Notes: a model not told the origin generated them from the sequence alone. A stretch of DNA of 50,479 bases from Pseudobacteriovorax antillogorgiicola (GCA_945898195.1 CAMDHM010000019.1:1-50479), one strand, 5' to 3'; counted from the first letter of the stretch, positions 8,939 to 17,078 are shown. A program made the numbers and translations.

Positions 8939-11608
8939 ATGTCAGCCGAAGGTGAAGTAATTTATAAAATAGCCGTTTGGTCGAGCGATCCGTCGATGCT
9001 GGCACTAGCAGCCGACCTAGCGCGCGAGGCCAAGTATGCCACGTGTCCTCTCGATGGCTTACCTGACTTGGCGCTGTTTCTTCGAGATAGCCCCACGGAT
9101 GCCGCTGGTGGGATCCTGGATCTTAGGAGTTCGACTGGCCTCAGTAAAAACCTGGCCGCCGTTGCACATGAAATTCTCGAACTGAAGGCTGAAAATAAAG
9201 CGACGCCATTTCTCGTTATCCTGAGCGAGGCGTCTACGTCCCAATTCTTTGGCGATTCGACTACGTGGCCCATGGGACTCTCGCTCGTTACGGTCCCGCC
9301 ATCGATTGACCTTTCCGGTATGATCGCCGGAGCCTTCAAGGTTTTCATAGACCGTGCCTCGCAGATCGAGGAAAGGCTGGATCTGGAAAAAGGATTCATC
9401 GAAGAAGCGTCGTCTTTAATCGAGGAAACTGAGCCTCTGATTCTTGAGCTGGAACAAAACCCCAACAATGCCGACGCGCTCAACACGATTTTCCGAAACA
9501 TCCATACCATCAAGGGGTCCAGTGGATTTTTCGATCAGAATCCAATTCCGGAATTCCTTCACCGATTTGAGGACCTGCTGGCGAAAATGAAGTCCGGCAA
9601 GGCGCCCGTGACGCAGGCAAGTGTGACGGTGATGCTCAAAGGGCTTGATGTCACGCGCCAAATGCTTACTTCCCTGCGCGATCACAGCGTGTGGTCCGGC
9701 GTCGTGGCCGAGGCTGTGATGATGTTTAATCTTCAAGGCGATGGTTTGGCAGTTGAACCAGTTTCAAAGACTATTGATGACCACAAAGTCGAAGCGAAAC
9801 TTGAATCTAAACTCGAAGCAAAGATCGAATCGAAAACCCGCGAGATCATCCAGGTGCCTGTGCAGATGCTGGATGAATTTATGGAACTTAGCGGCGAGAT
9901 CACCGTCATTCGAAATATGGTCAACAAATTAGTGCGCGTCATCGAAAAGGAAACGCCAGGAAACCGCAACGTATCTTTACTTGGGGAACTGCTCGATGAG
10001 ATGCATAAGATTAACAGCAGTGTCCAGGGGCGCTTGACCGAGTTACGTAAGGTGCCTGCCGGGCGAATTCTAAAGGCATTGCCTCGCGCCATTCGCGACC
10101 TCAGCAAATCTCTTGATAAGCAAATTGAACTAAGTCTATCTGGAGAAGACCTCCGCCTCGACACGGCCGTCGCCCAGGTGCTTGGAGAGAGCCTTGTCCA
10201 CCTCGTGCGGAATGCAGTCGACCACGGCATCGAATCCCAGGTAGCACGCACGGCCTCTGGTAAAAATCCGGTCGGCAGGCTTGAGGTGTCTCTTCATGAA
10301 GAGGGTGACGAAATTTTTGCCGTGATCCGTGATGACGGCGGGGGAATCGACGCTGCAAAGGTTCGGAAAAAACTGCTCTCCGAAGCAAAATTTCCAGAGG
10401 CCGAGATTATGGCCTTCAACGAAAACCGCCTATTTGCAACGATTTTTGAGCCTGGTTTCAGCACCGCCGCAAAAATCACGGGGATCTCTGGGCGAGGTGT
10501 CGGTCTGGATATGGTGAAATCTTCGGTCGACAAACTTCGCGGCCGCATCGAGATTGATAGTAAGTTAAAGATCGGCACGACATTTACATTGCGGTTGCCC
10601 ATTCCAAAATCTGTCTTAATTGTTAGTTCGCTCCTCGTCCAAGCAGAAGGCAAGGCGTTTGCGATACCACAAGATAAAATTGTTCGTTTAATTAGGGTCG
10701 CTGACGCCCATGCCCAGCAAATGATTCGCACAATTGAGGGTGGAGTCGCACTTGATTTTCACGGCGATCTGATTCCCGTGATGGACCTCGGGACGGTTCT
10801 TGCACTTCGCGGAAAAATGCCGGAACTTACGGCTGATGCCGACCTTGCGAGCTTTGTTGTTATCCAAACGGATGCTGGAATATTTGCCTGCCTTGTCGAC
10901 GCGATTCTTGATTCTGAAGAAATCGTCATGAAAAAGGTTGGCCCTCAACTAGAAGGTCGCAAAGCATTCTCTGGCGCGACTTTCATGGGTGACGGTACAG
11001 TCGGGCTAATTCTCAATGTTGACGGCATTGCAGAGTTGTCACGCGTCAATTTGAATTATGCAAATCATCGCAAGCCCAGCAGGCCTATTGAGACACTGCG
11101 AAAACAAGATATTTTATTGGTTGATATTGACGTGCCAGGGGATTTTGGCGTTCCCATGGACTCCGTCTCTCGCCTTGAAGATTTCGATGCCAATCAGGTG
11201 CAGAAGTCGATCGATCGCAGCATTGTTGTCTACCGCGATCAGGCAATGCCACTCGTTGATTTATCTTCGCTGCTAAAGGTTGACTTGCAGAGCACGTTCA
11301 CTATGAAGCCCATTGACATGACGAACCGAGAGCGGGCTTTTGTTTTGGTCTTCAAAACAAAGGCAGGATATTTCTTTGGTTGTGTGGTGGACCAAATTAA
11401 GGATTTCATATCCATCGAAGAGGATCTGCGGACAACCAATCGCAGCTATGAGTCCATCAAGGGCAGCGTGATCCTGGAAAATAGTGTGATTTCGGTCTTG
11501 GATCCGGAATTCCTAATTGCTTTCGGGACGAAGGCCTTTGATCAGTTGGAGTCCAAGGTTAATCCTTACCCGGAGCCATCATTTTTAAAGGACAATTCGG
11601 CGGCGTGA
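8939..11608 (+). CDS. cheA: chemotaxis histidine kinase CheA with extra N- and C-terminal domains
   Basis: CheA autophosphorylates in response to receptors and passes phosphate to response regulators. This 889-residue version is longer than the usual 650-750. Residues 1-140 look like a degenerate receiver fold (ILDLRS near the phospho-site strand, but VTVPPS where a conserved Lys-Pro is expected). The HPt domain follows with H189 in HTIKGSSGFF. A charged linker with repeats of (E)AKLESK replaces a recognisable P2 domain. Then come the dimerisation helices, the HATPase with N-box Asn425 in RNAVDHG and G-boxes DDGGGI and GRGVGLDMV, and two successive CheW-like domains (about 550-690 and 710-870). 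ATG 8939, with GAGGGGG six bases upstream, was chosen over GTG 8921. No cheY or P2-docking partner lies nearby. Confidence 0.93.
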   Translation: MSAEGEVIYKIAVWSSDPSMLALAADLAREAKYATCPLDGLPDLALFLRDSPTDAAGGILDLRSSTGLSKNLAAVAHEILELKAENKATPFLVILSEASTSQFFGDSTTWPMGLSLVTVPPSIDLSGMIAGAFKVFIDRASQIEERLDLEKGFIEEASSLIEETEPLILELEQNPNNADALNTIFRNIHTIKGSSGFFDQNPIPEFLHRFEDLLAKMKSGKAPVTQASVTVMLKGLDVTRQMLTSLRDHSVWSGVVAEAVMMFNLQGDGLAVEPVSKTIDDHKVEAKLESKLEAKIESKTREIIQVPVQMLDEFMELSGEITVIRNMVNKLVRVIEKETPGNRNVSLLGELLDEMHKINSSVQGRLTELRKVPAGRILKALPRAIRDLSKSLDKQIELSLSGEDLRLDTAVAQVLGESLVHLVRNAVDHGIESQVARTASGKNPVGRLEVSLHEEGDEIFAVIRDDGGGIDAAKVRKKLLSEAKFPEAEIMAFNENRLFATIFEPGFSTAAKITGISGRGVGLDMVKSSVDKLRGRIEIDSKLKIGTTFTLRLPIPKSVLIVSSLLVQAEGKAFAIPQDKIVRLIRVADAHAQQMIRTIEGGVALDFHGDLIPVMDLGTVLALRGKMPELTADADLASFVVIQTDAGIFACLVDAILDSEEIVMKKVGPQLEGRKAFSGATFMGDGTVGLILNVDGIAELSRVNLNYANHRKPSRPIETLRKQDILLVDIDVPGDFGVPMDSVSRLEDFDANQVQKSIDRSIVVYRDQAMPLVDLSSLLKVDLQSTFTMKPIDMTNRERAFVLVFKTKAGYFFGCVVDQIKDFISIEEDLRTTNRSYESIKGSVILENSVISVLDPEFLIAFGTKAFDQLESKVNPYPEPSFLKDNSAA

Positions 11609-11617
11609 CGAGGCTGC

Positions 11618-11746
11618 TTGGCTCTTGAAAACCATGAGACCTTTGACCCAGAGGTTCTCATTAAACTTTGGGAAAAACGTCTCGCGACCCCCCAAGAAAA
11701 GCTAGTACATCGAACGCTTGATCCATGCAATCCGCGCGGGTCATAA
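11618..11746 (+). CDS. possible 42-residue ORF downstream of and in frame with cheA
   Basis: After the cheA TGA at 11606-11608 the same reading frame stays open for 45 codons to TAA 11744-11746. The encoded residues look like protein (ETFDPEVLIKLWEKRLATP, then QEKLVHRTLDP), with an amphipathic helix pattern. A TTG at 11618 preceded by GAGG could start it as a separate small gene; otherwise it may be stop-codon read-through of cheA or a remnant of a longer gene. No family is recognised. Confidence 0.3.
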   Translation: MALENHETFDPEVLIKLWEKRLATPQEKLVHRTLDPCNPRGS

Positions 11747-11901
11747 GACGGCTTAGATTCAAAAAATGTCCGGCAGGACCAGTCGCGAATTTGAGCCATT
11801 CGACTCCTAATTTATGCTGCGCTGTTATTCGCGCTCACTCCGTCAAAATCCCCGCAGACATCGCGGTGCCGGAGATTTCGATAATTAGTCAGGGATCTTG
11901 T
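11747..11901. other. no gene seen between cheA tail and att-like repeat
   Basis: I see no convincing coding sequence, hairpin or promoter here. It forms the chromosomal flank between the post-cheA frame and the left copy of the tRNA-Pro repeat. Confidence 0.4.
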
Positions 11902-11931
11902 TACTAAGTCTGGAAAAATGGTCGGGGTGAC
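11902..11931 (+). repeat. left att-like direct repeat (tRNA-Pro 3' end copy)
   Basis: This is a perfect 30-base copy of 14141-14170. It contains the 13 bases that form the 3' end of tRNA-Pro, but the bases beyond diverge at once from the tRNA gene, so no tRNA can be made here. It is interpreted as the distal att site of the integrated element. Confidence 0.8.
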
Positions 11932-12019
11932 GGGGGCTACTCCAGGGACTATCCGACTGACGTTACTACAATACAGAATTACCTAGTTTGAATTGCCAAT
12001 TACACAAGTTAAGATCGGT

Positions 12020-12052
12020 TTGACATGCATGCATAACTCATGCATAATGCAT
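12020..12052 (+). promoter_or_regulatory. vapBC promoter with ATGCAT operator repeats
   Basis: A perfect -35 TTGACA (12020-12025) is followed after 17 bases by -10 CATAAT (12043-12048). The spacer and -10 region are filled with the palindrome ATGCAT: an overlapping double copy at 12025-12034, one at 12040-12045 overlapping the -10, and one at 12047-12052. This is a natural binding array for a ribbon-helix-helix antitoxin dimer, so autorepression by VapB, with or without VapC, is the expected control. Confidence 0.75.
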
Positions 12053-12080
12053 GCTGATTAGAGTGGGGGAGGTGTAGTTT

Positions 12081-12326
12081 ATGGCGAGCTTGCAAATACG
12101 AGATATGCCAGAGGATTTATACGAATCTTTGAGATTAAAGGCTGAGAAAGATCACAGAAGTTTAGCGCAACAGGCTCTTGTTTTACTAAGTGAAGCGTTG
12201 AAGGCCGGACAGCGAGATTCTTCTCGTAGGATGGACGCCTTAATGAAAATTCGATCGAGCAAAGTAGAAACTAAATCTATAGGTATCAGCATCACAGAAC
12301 TGATTCAGGAAGACCGGCGAAGATGA
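12081..12326 (+). CDS. vapB: VapB/FitA-type ribbon-helix-helix antitoxin
   Basis: The 81-residue protein starts with the ribbon-helix-helix DNA-binding fold (MASLQIRDMPEDLYESL, then a basic helix to about residue 45) typical of FitA/VapB antitoxins. The C-terminal half is the flexible toxin-neutralising segment. GGGGGAGG lies eight bases before the ATG. Its stop overlaps the vapC start by four bases (ATGA), giving translational coupling. It should repress its own promoter through the ATGCAT repeats upstream. Confidence 0.88.
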   Translation: MASLQIRDMPEDLYESLRLKAEKDHRSLAQQALVLLSEALKAGQRDSSRRMDALMKIRSSKVETKSIGISITELIQEDRRR

Positions 12327-12715
12327 TCTGCGTTTTAGATGCAAGTGCTGCAATTGAAGTCTATTTAAATAGACCTGGAAGCAAGGACATACATGAGCAT
12401 CTTCGAACCGCAAATTTGGTTGTTGCGCCGGACCTTTATTGTTCAGAAGTGTCGAATGTTTTTTGGAAGCTCCTAAAAGCCGATCAACTATCCCGCGAGG
12501 ATTGTGAAAGCGGAATTGATACGTGTTTGAATCTTGTCGATGACTTAATCCCGATGTCTGAACTTTCACAAGAAGTTTTCGCTGCAGCGATAGCTAATAA
12601 CATGACAGCCTACGATATGTACTATGCGGTAGTAACTAGGCGCTATAACGGACGTTTATTGACGATGGATAAAAAGCTTAAAGAAGCAGGAAAAAAAATG
12701 AAACTTCGTGTCTAA
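12323..12715 (+). CDS. vapC: VapC-type PIN-domain toxin
   Basis: The 130-residue protein is a PIN-domain ribonuclease. The acidic Mg2+ site is complete: D6 in VLDASA, E42 in CSEVSN, D98 in AYDMYY and D116 in TMDKKL. PIN toxins of VapBC systems cut tRNA or rRNA and are held inactive by the co-expressed antitoxin; the RNA target here is unknown. It overlaps vapB by four bases. Because the catalytic residues are intact, the module is probably functional. It lies inside the tRNA-Pro-bounded insert. Confidence 0.9.
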   Translation: MICVLDASAAIEVYLNRPGSKDIHEHLRTANLVVAPDLYCSEVSNVFWKLLKADQLSREDCESGIDTCLNLVDDLIPMSELSQEVFAAAIANNMTAYDMYYAVVTRRYNGRLLTMDKKLKEAGKKMKLRV

Positions 12716-12745
12716 GATATTGGCAATTAACTTGCAGAACAAGAA

Positions 12746-13012
12746 CTATGCAGCGTCGCGCTTCTTCCGCGCTTGATGAAGATCGAACTCCGCCTGGAGT
12801 CTAACCCACATTTCAGCCTCTGTGTTTAAAACAGCTTCAAGATCTAGCGCAAATTCTGGACTGATGGCCCTTTTGCCATTAACAATCTCATTGACTTTCC
12901 GATGAGCGCAGCCCAATTCTTCTGCCAACCTGGTTTGGCTCCACCCCAATTGAGAAAGGTAGATTTCACTTAAAATCTCACCTGGATGTGACGGATGCGG
13001 ATTTTTTAACAT
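12746..13012 (-). CDS. higA: HigA-family XRE antitoxin
   Basis: The 88-residue protein opens MLKNPHPSHPGEIL and carries a helix-turn-helix (SQTRLAEELGCAHRKVNEIVNGKRAIS), the standard layout of the HigA/VapI antitoxin family that binds HigB and its own promoter. ATG 13012 was chosen because GGGGGA is close upstream and homologues begin with this sequence; an earlier ATG would overlap higB. It follows higB directly, toxin first and antitoxin second, the usual higBA order. It is convergent with vapC with only 30 bases between the stops. Confidence 0.88.
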   Translation of the reverse strand: MLKNPHPSHPGEILSEIYLSQLGWSQTRLAEELGCAHRKVNEIVNGKRAISPEFALDLEAVLNTEAEMWVRLQAEFDLHQARKKRDAA

Positions 13013-13013
13013 A

Positions 13014-13319
13014 TTATCCCCCATGACAATCGACGATTTCGACATTTAAAAATTCGCCGTCTTCAAAACGAAATACAATTCTCCAACCACTCAATTTATG
13101 GATGATAACACTCCACTGACCCTTTCGATCGCCTGACAACTTGTGTAACCGAACGTCCGGCGGTGATCCCATAATCTTGAGATTTTCGAGTTTTGAAGAA
13201 GCATTCATAATTTCCATTAGCATTCTTGCTCGTTGCCAATGTACTTGCGGAAGTTTCTTTGATTTCTTCGAGGACCAAATATCCTTTGCGATACTTCCTT
13301 TTAACGACTGAATACCCAA
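13014..13319 (-). CDS. higB: HigB-type RelE-family toxin
   Basis: The 101-residue protein belongs to the HigB branch of RelE-like mRNA interferases, which cleave mRNA on the ribosome. The family core is clear: LHKLSGDRKGQWSV, then WRIVFRFEDGE, then VEIVDCH at the end. The predicted start is TTG 13319, preceded by GGGGGA with six bases spacing; the TTG at 13340 is open but has no such site. The basic N-terminus (SSKKSKKLPQ) is unusual but keeps the expected length. It forms the toxin-first operon with higA. Confidence 0.85.
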   Translation of the reverse strand: MGIQSLKGSIAKDIWSSKKSKKLPQVHWQRARMLMEIMNASSKLENLKIMGSPPDVRLHKLSGDRKGQWSVIIHKLSGWRIVFRFEDGEFLNVEIVDCHGG

Positions 13320-13672
13320 GCTTGATCCCCCTTGCGTCAACCAGATTACTACACTACGTGGTATAATGGAATAGTTGTTTGGGTAGCTATTTCAAGGCTG
13401 CAATTTTATTGGATTAACTCTGCATCACCAAGAACAATTTGTCGTAAAAACAGCTGCACAGTAAGCGTAAATCCCGTTCTCTTTGGATGTTAAGTGGCAA
13501 GCCGGTTTTTATGGCTGGTGCTAGCGGCTTTGAGTCAGAAAATTTGTCGGAGGGCCGCAAGTTTTGCTTTCTTTACACGGATCTAGCAAACCCCACGTCA
13601 AATAGCATTTGTCATTGGACTGGGTATCGCGCAGTTTGCGACTCTGCACATCACACCTTTGAAGCATAAAAG
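13320..13672. other. island spacer without convincing gene
   Basis: This 353-base stretch must hold the promoter of higBA (minus strand, just above 13320; an imperfect palindrome around the ACTACGTGGT at about 13352-13361 may be an operator). A 60-codon plus-strand frame at 13487-13669 exists, but it has no ribosome-binding site, no recognisable motif and an uneven composition, so it was not called. Confidence 0.4.
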
Positions 13673-14039
13673 CTACATTGCAGTTTGGATTTCCGAATTA
13701 CGATTAAGTAGGCGGTCACGTAGTTTAAGAAATGGTTTCTCAATGCCCAAATGCACGACATAGGCGGCAATGGTGATTAAAACTAGGGCCAGTAAAACTG
13801 GTCGATAGCCAAAAACCTTGTGCAGGCGCTGCGGCAACCATAGCCCCAAATCCAAAAGAGGCAAAAGAGAACGATAGAACATAGGAGACGGGTTGTGGGA
13901 AGACTTCATAAATTCCACAGCCGACCAATACAATTCCTAAGAGAAGCAGCAGCGTCGGTTTCGACACGAGCTTAAGCAAGAGCCAGTGCTTCGATTCGCG
14001 TAATGCAGCTAACACCACACCAATCGTCAAACCATCCAA
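13673..14039 (-). pseudogene. acyltransferase-3 (OafA-like) remnant, truncated and frameshifted
   Basis: Two overlapping minus-strand frames encode successive hydrophobic pieces. The upstream one has LLKLVSKPTLLLLLGIVLVG and FSFASFGFG. The downstream one has LALVLITIAAYVVHLGIEKPFLKLRDR, the C-terminal hallmark of membrane acyltransferase family 3, which O-acetylates glycans. They join only by a frameshift near 13870. The ordinary 350-400-residue protein is reduced to its last 120 residues, ending at the right att-like repeat. It is read as debris carried by, or cut by, the island. Confidence 0.6.
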
Positions 14040-14140
14040 GCGTGGGAAAATGTCAGTCCTAATTATTTGGATTAGTTACAACTTTTTGATTTGACGACAG
14101 ACGTGACTCTCTCGACGGGCGGAGAGTTAAAGAAGCTTGA

Positions 14141-14170
14141 TACTAAGTCTGGAAAAATGGTCGGGGTGAC
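14141..14170 (+). repeat. right att-like direct repeat at tRNA-Pro 3' end
   Basis: This is a perfect 30-base copy of 11902-11931. Bases 14158-14170 are the 3' end of the intact tRNA-Pro gene (minus strand), and 14141-14157 are its immediate downstream sequence. The insert lies on the 3' side of the tRNA, as expected for tRNA-targeting integrases. Confidence 0.8.
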
Positions 14171-14233
14171 AGGATTCGAACCTGCGACCTCATGGTCCCA
14201 AACCACGCGCGCTACCAACTGCGCTACACCCCG
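14158..14233 (-). tRNA. tRNA-Pro (UGG)
   Basis: The minus strand reads CGGGGTGTAGC at the 5' end, a D-arm, an anticodon loop TTTGGGA with anticodon TGG, the T-loop GGTTCGAATCC, and an acceptor closing with CACCCCG-A-CCA. CCA is encoded. The gene is 76 bases long. The cloverleaf is complete even though its 3' end is half of a duplicated att-like repeat. Confidence 0.96.
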
Positions 14234-14258
14234 ATACAAGAAACAAAAGCGGAAAGAG

Positions 14259-14335
14259 TGGGGTGGCTGATGGGGATTGAACCCACGTATGTCGGAATCA
14301 CAATCCGATGCGTTAACCACTTCGCCACAGCCACC
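14259..14335 (-). tRNA. tRNA-His (GUG)
   Basis: The minus strand reads GTGGCTGTGGCGAAG with the extra G(-1) at 14335. The anticodon loop TTGTGAT has anticodon GTG, the T-loop is GGTTCAATCC, and the 3' end is CAGCCAC-C-CCA. The extra 5' G opposite discriminator C is diagnostic for tRNA-His. It is 25 bases upstream of tRNA-Pro and probably co-transcribed with it. A TATAGA hexamer about 30 bases upstream may be the -10 box. Confidence 0.96.
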
Positions 14336-14408
14336 ACAAGGGACACGAAGATTGAGGCGTAATCTATAGATTCCCTGTTTACTGTCCAGTTGTTTTTCTG
14401 GAGGACCC

Positions 14409-17078
14409 CTACTGTGGAGTTAAGTCGCCGTTATCATAGCGAAACTTTATCGCTTTGCGATCCGTCCACTGATCCCCATTTGGAGCCACGGCAAAGGTAA
14501 TCGCCATTGGACCACCAAATCCAAGAAGGCGATCGTAAGCTTGCCCAGCAAATAGACCCTTGGGGCCCGATAGGATCAGATCCAGCGCACCACCTGACGG
14601 CTTAATCGTAACAACCCTCTCGACTAACGACAGATTGGTAAGCTGGAGCTTTCCGTCCTGCACCAGCTTCACATAAATACGCGCGCCTTTTGTAGGCGAA
14701 AGGTCATCACATTTGATCCGGGCCATCAAAACCTTGCTGCCATCATGCTGCAGAGGATTGAAGAGCTTGATGCTCGTGATCGCCAACTGGCGCGACTGAG
14801 GGCGTATTGACTGCGGCTGAAATTGCTCCAGTTCCTGATCCACTCTGGAAAATTGTTCGTCCTTGGGAAATCTTACGGAGGAACGAAACACTCGCCCGTC
14901 ATAAGTTTCAAAAGCCCGCCTCACCCTTTCTGGAGCATCACCCTTTGACTGTGCAAATAATTTTACCCTGCGGGGAATACGGTCCATACCAGCAAGATCC
15001 GCCAAGGCACGGGCCAACCGATCCGGATGATCAGAATCAAAAAGTCCGTACAAAGCCTTGCGCTTTTCAAGCGGCGTCTTGCCCTCTGCCAACGACGCAA
15101 TCGCCCGAACTGCTTTGTCGGATTCGTGAATGGCATCGAAAACCGATGATCGGAAGTTTCCAATACGAAGCAAATACGCCAAGGCAGATTTGGCCCACTC
15201 CAAATCCCAATCCAAACCAACTCTTTTTTGGGGCGTCCCCCATTCATCGACAGACCTTCCATAGGCCCCGGCAAGCGCACGCCATTGGCTATCCAATGAA
15301 CTGGAGGTGATGCGGTCAAGGCTAGCTGAATCGAGGACTATCGCCGCCGACGCAGCGAATCGGCCAACATACAGCGCTCGGGCATTCGCACGAAGTGGGG
15401 AATCGTCGGGATGGTCAAAATAAACAATCCGGCGATGGGCAGCCATCTCATCTGGGTCTTTGCGCGGAAGATCCTGCAATCCCGACATTTCAAGACCTGA
15501 AAAACGAGATAACCGCTCCAAATAAACTTGCAGCTCACTGACCGTAGTATAACGGTCTTCGATATCCAAATAGAGGGACACGCGCATTGGGGAAGGACTG
15601 TCGTGAAATTCAAACCTGTATCCATCCCCCCCTTGAATGGCCGGTTCATCGATTCGTTTAACTTTAATCTTCGCATCAAGCTTTACCGAGCGGTCTTCTG
15701 GCCCAACCAAGATATCCCAATGTTGACTGGCTGAATCTTGTCGAGCCTCGAGCAAATGATAGGTCCCGTCATTATCGGTAATGGCAACCTCGGCCTGACT
15801 TCGTTGCTGGTTCACGACGTCTCTCATCACCAGTAAATTTCGATTATTTAAGGATGATTCAGACTGCTGTTTGATGCGTTTTTTAAAGTGAAATAAGACA
15901 CCCGTGGACGGCGCCTTTGCCTCGACACGGGCGCCAGCAACATCTGCCAGCGTGAGATCCCCGCGAACTGCGCCTTCATAGGCAGACTGGGCCGTCGGAG
16001 ACCGCATGTCGAATTCATAGACGCGATCGGTGCGATCCGTCCAATCCACCTCCCCTTGAATATCAATCGGCGCAAAGACGGCGGGAATACCCTTGTAGAA
16101 GGGTACGGCCTTCGCGAGCAAATAAATCGTATTGCCAGCAAACGCCCGGGCATTCATTCCCTGACGATCCACATTCGAAACAGCAATCCATGCCGTATGC
16201 TCAGATTTACGCAGAACATTAATGCGAAACTCGCCACGCTTGAAAACGCCAATTGGAAAATTGAGGTTTAGAATTTTCAGGCGTTCAAAAGTTTTCTGCA
16301 CCCCTGAAGCGACGACGCCCTGAAGGTCGGCAGAAATGCCAATGCCACCAGTAAGTCCGTAGCTGCGAATACCATGAATTGGCATCCTATAAAAACTAGC
16401 CACCGAAAGAGGCGTTCGAAACGGCGCCTCAATCCTTTTCAGCGGATCGTACATTTCGTTAGGATCAAATGAAGGGGGCAAGATGGCAGACAATAACGGC
16501 ACAAGTCCGAACCAGTTGTTAACCAATACCCGCCAGGGGGGCAGTGAGTCTTTTTCACTAATCCGGTCCGCGTCGGTCCGCAAATAAATATCAAGCGCGT
16601 CGACATTCACATCGGCAGAAGCGACTACCGGGATGTCTTGAACCTTATAAAGTTCATGTGCATATCGCGGCCCAGCAGCCATCTTATCAACAACGACAAA
16701 AGGCCCTTGCCTGGTCGAATAAACATCACGGGCCAAATTAACTCCAAAAACCGTGAACTTCCCCGAAGGGACCCGGAACTCGTTGTCCATCAATCCATAA
16801 AAGATTGAATGCATCAATGACTCCAGCGAACGGTTAAGGGCCTCCGTTCCGGAGGCGATTCCACTGGAAAAAAACGAGTTTTTAAACAACACCTCGACCG
16901 AAATTGCCGTCTGGTGATTTGGTTCAGCTTCTTCCTCGACTTTGGGATGATCGTATACAATGTCGAGGGCATCCTTGGCCGCAAAAGCCACAAGACGACC
17001 CCAGGCAATCTCACCGACAACTAACGCCAAAAGCAAATAGAGGGCTCGGCTCGGGCGATTGCTCTTGGAAACCTTCAA
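14409..17078 (-). CDS. large exported protein of unknown family
   Basis: I do not recognise this 889-residue protein. Residues about 10-33 (LYLLLALVVGEIAWGRLVAFAA) are a signal peptide or N-terminal anchor, so the rest should be periplasmic or surface-located. The interior mixes beta-rich segments (about 60-330, 440-520 and the final 130 residues) with helical stretches around 600-740. No catalytic motif is apparent. Its start overlaps the upstream gene's stop by four bases, so it is translated with the beta-barrel-like protein and is the last gene of the envelope cluster. It may be a periplasmic partner of that barrel. Confidence 0.6.
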   Translation of the reverse strand: MKVSKSNRPSRALYLLLALVVGEIAWGRLVAFAAKDALDIVYDHPKVEEEAEPNHQTAISVEVLFKNSFFSSGIASGTEALNRSLESLMHSIFYGLMDNEFRVPSGKFTVFGVNLARDVYSTRQGPFVVVDKMAAGPRYAHELYKVQDIPVVASADVNVDALDIYLRTDADRISEKDSLPPWRVLVNNWFGLVPLLSAILPPSFDPNEMYDPLKRIEAPFRTPLSVASFYRMPIHGIRSYGLTGGIGISADLQGVVASGVQKTFERLKILNLNFPIGVFKRGEFRINVLRKSEHTAWIAVSNVDRQGMNARAFAGNTIYLLAKAVPFYKGIPAVFAPIDIQGEVDWTDRTDRVYEFDMRSPTAQSAYEGAVRGDLTLADVAGARVEAKAPSTGVLFHFKKRIKQQSESSLNNRNLLVMRDVVNQQRSQAEVAITDNDGTYHLLEARQDSASQHWDILVGPEDRSVKLDAKIKVKRIDEPAIQGGDGYRFEFHDSPSPMRVSLYLDIEDRYTTVSELQVYLERLSRFSGLEMSGLQDLPRKDPDEMAAHRRIVYFDHPDDSPLRANARALYVGRFAASAAIVLDSASLDRITSSSLDSQWRALAGAYGRSVDEWGTPQKRVGLDWDLEWAKSALAYLLRIGNFRSSVFDAIHESDKAVRAIASLAEGKTPLEKRKALYGLFDSDHPDRLARALADLAGMDRIPRRVKLFAQSKGDAPERVRRAFETYDGRVFRSSVRFPKDEQFSRVDQELEQFQPQSIRPQSRQLAITSIKLFNPLQHDGSKVLMARIKCDDLSPTKGARIYVKLVQDGKLQLTNLSLVERVVTIKPSGGALDLILSGPKGLFAGQAYDRLLGFGGPMAITFAVAPNGDQWTDRKAIKFRYDNGDLTPQ

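Larger units (their letters stand above)
11902..14170. mobile_element. tRNA-Pro-associated mini-island with two toxin-antitoxin modules
   Basis: A 30-base sequence beginning TACTAAGTCTGG is repeated perfectly at 11902-11931 and 14141-14170 in the same orientation, and four of the five bases before it also match. The right copy covers the last 13 bases of tRNA-Pro (including CCA) plus 17 bases downstream. This is the footprint left when an element integrates at a tRNA 3' end. The 2.2 kb between the copies holds vapBC, higBA and a broken acyltransferase gene, and is AT-richer than its flanks. No integrase or other mobility gene is present, so it is either a decayed island or one mobilised in trans. 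Confidence 0.75.

Noticed and set aside
13487-13669. 60-codon plus-strand frame in the tRNA-Pro island
   Set aside because: No ribosome-binding site, no motif and no coding-like composition; it lies in a spacer between remnants.
11902-14170. CRISPR array or IS element as explanation for the repeats
   Set aside because: Only two copies 2.2 kb apart, no regular spacers, no transposase and no terminal inverted repeats; the tRNA overlap explains them.
14072-14320. 82-codon minus-strand frame
   Set aside because: It spans both tRNA genes; the translated GVAQLVARVVWDHEVAGSNPVTP piece is the familiar false peptide of a tRNA.
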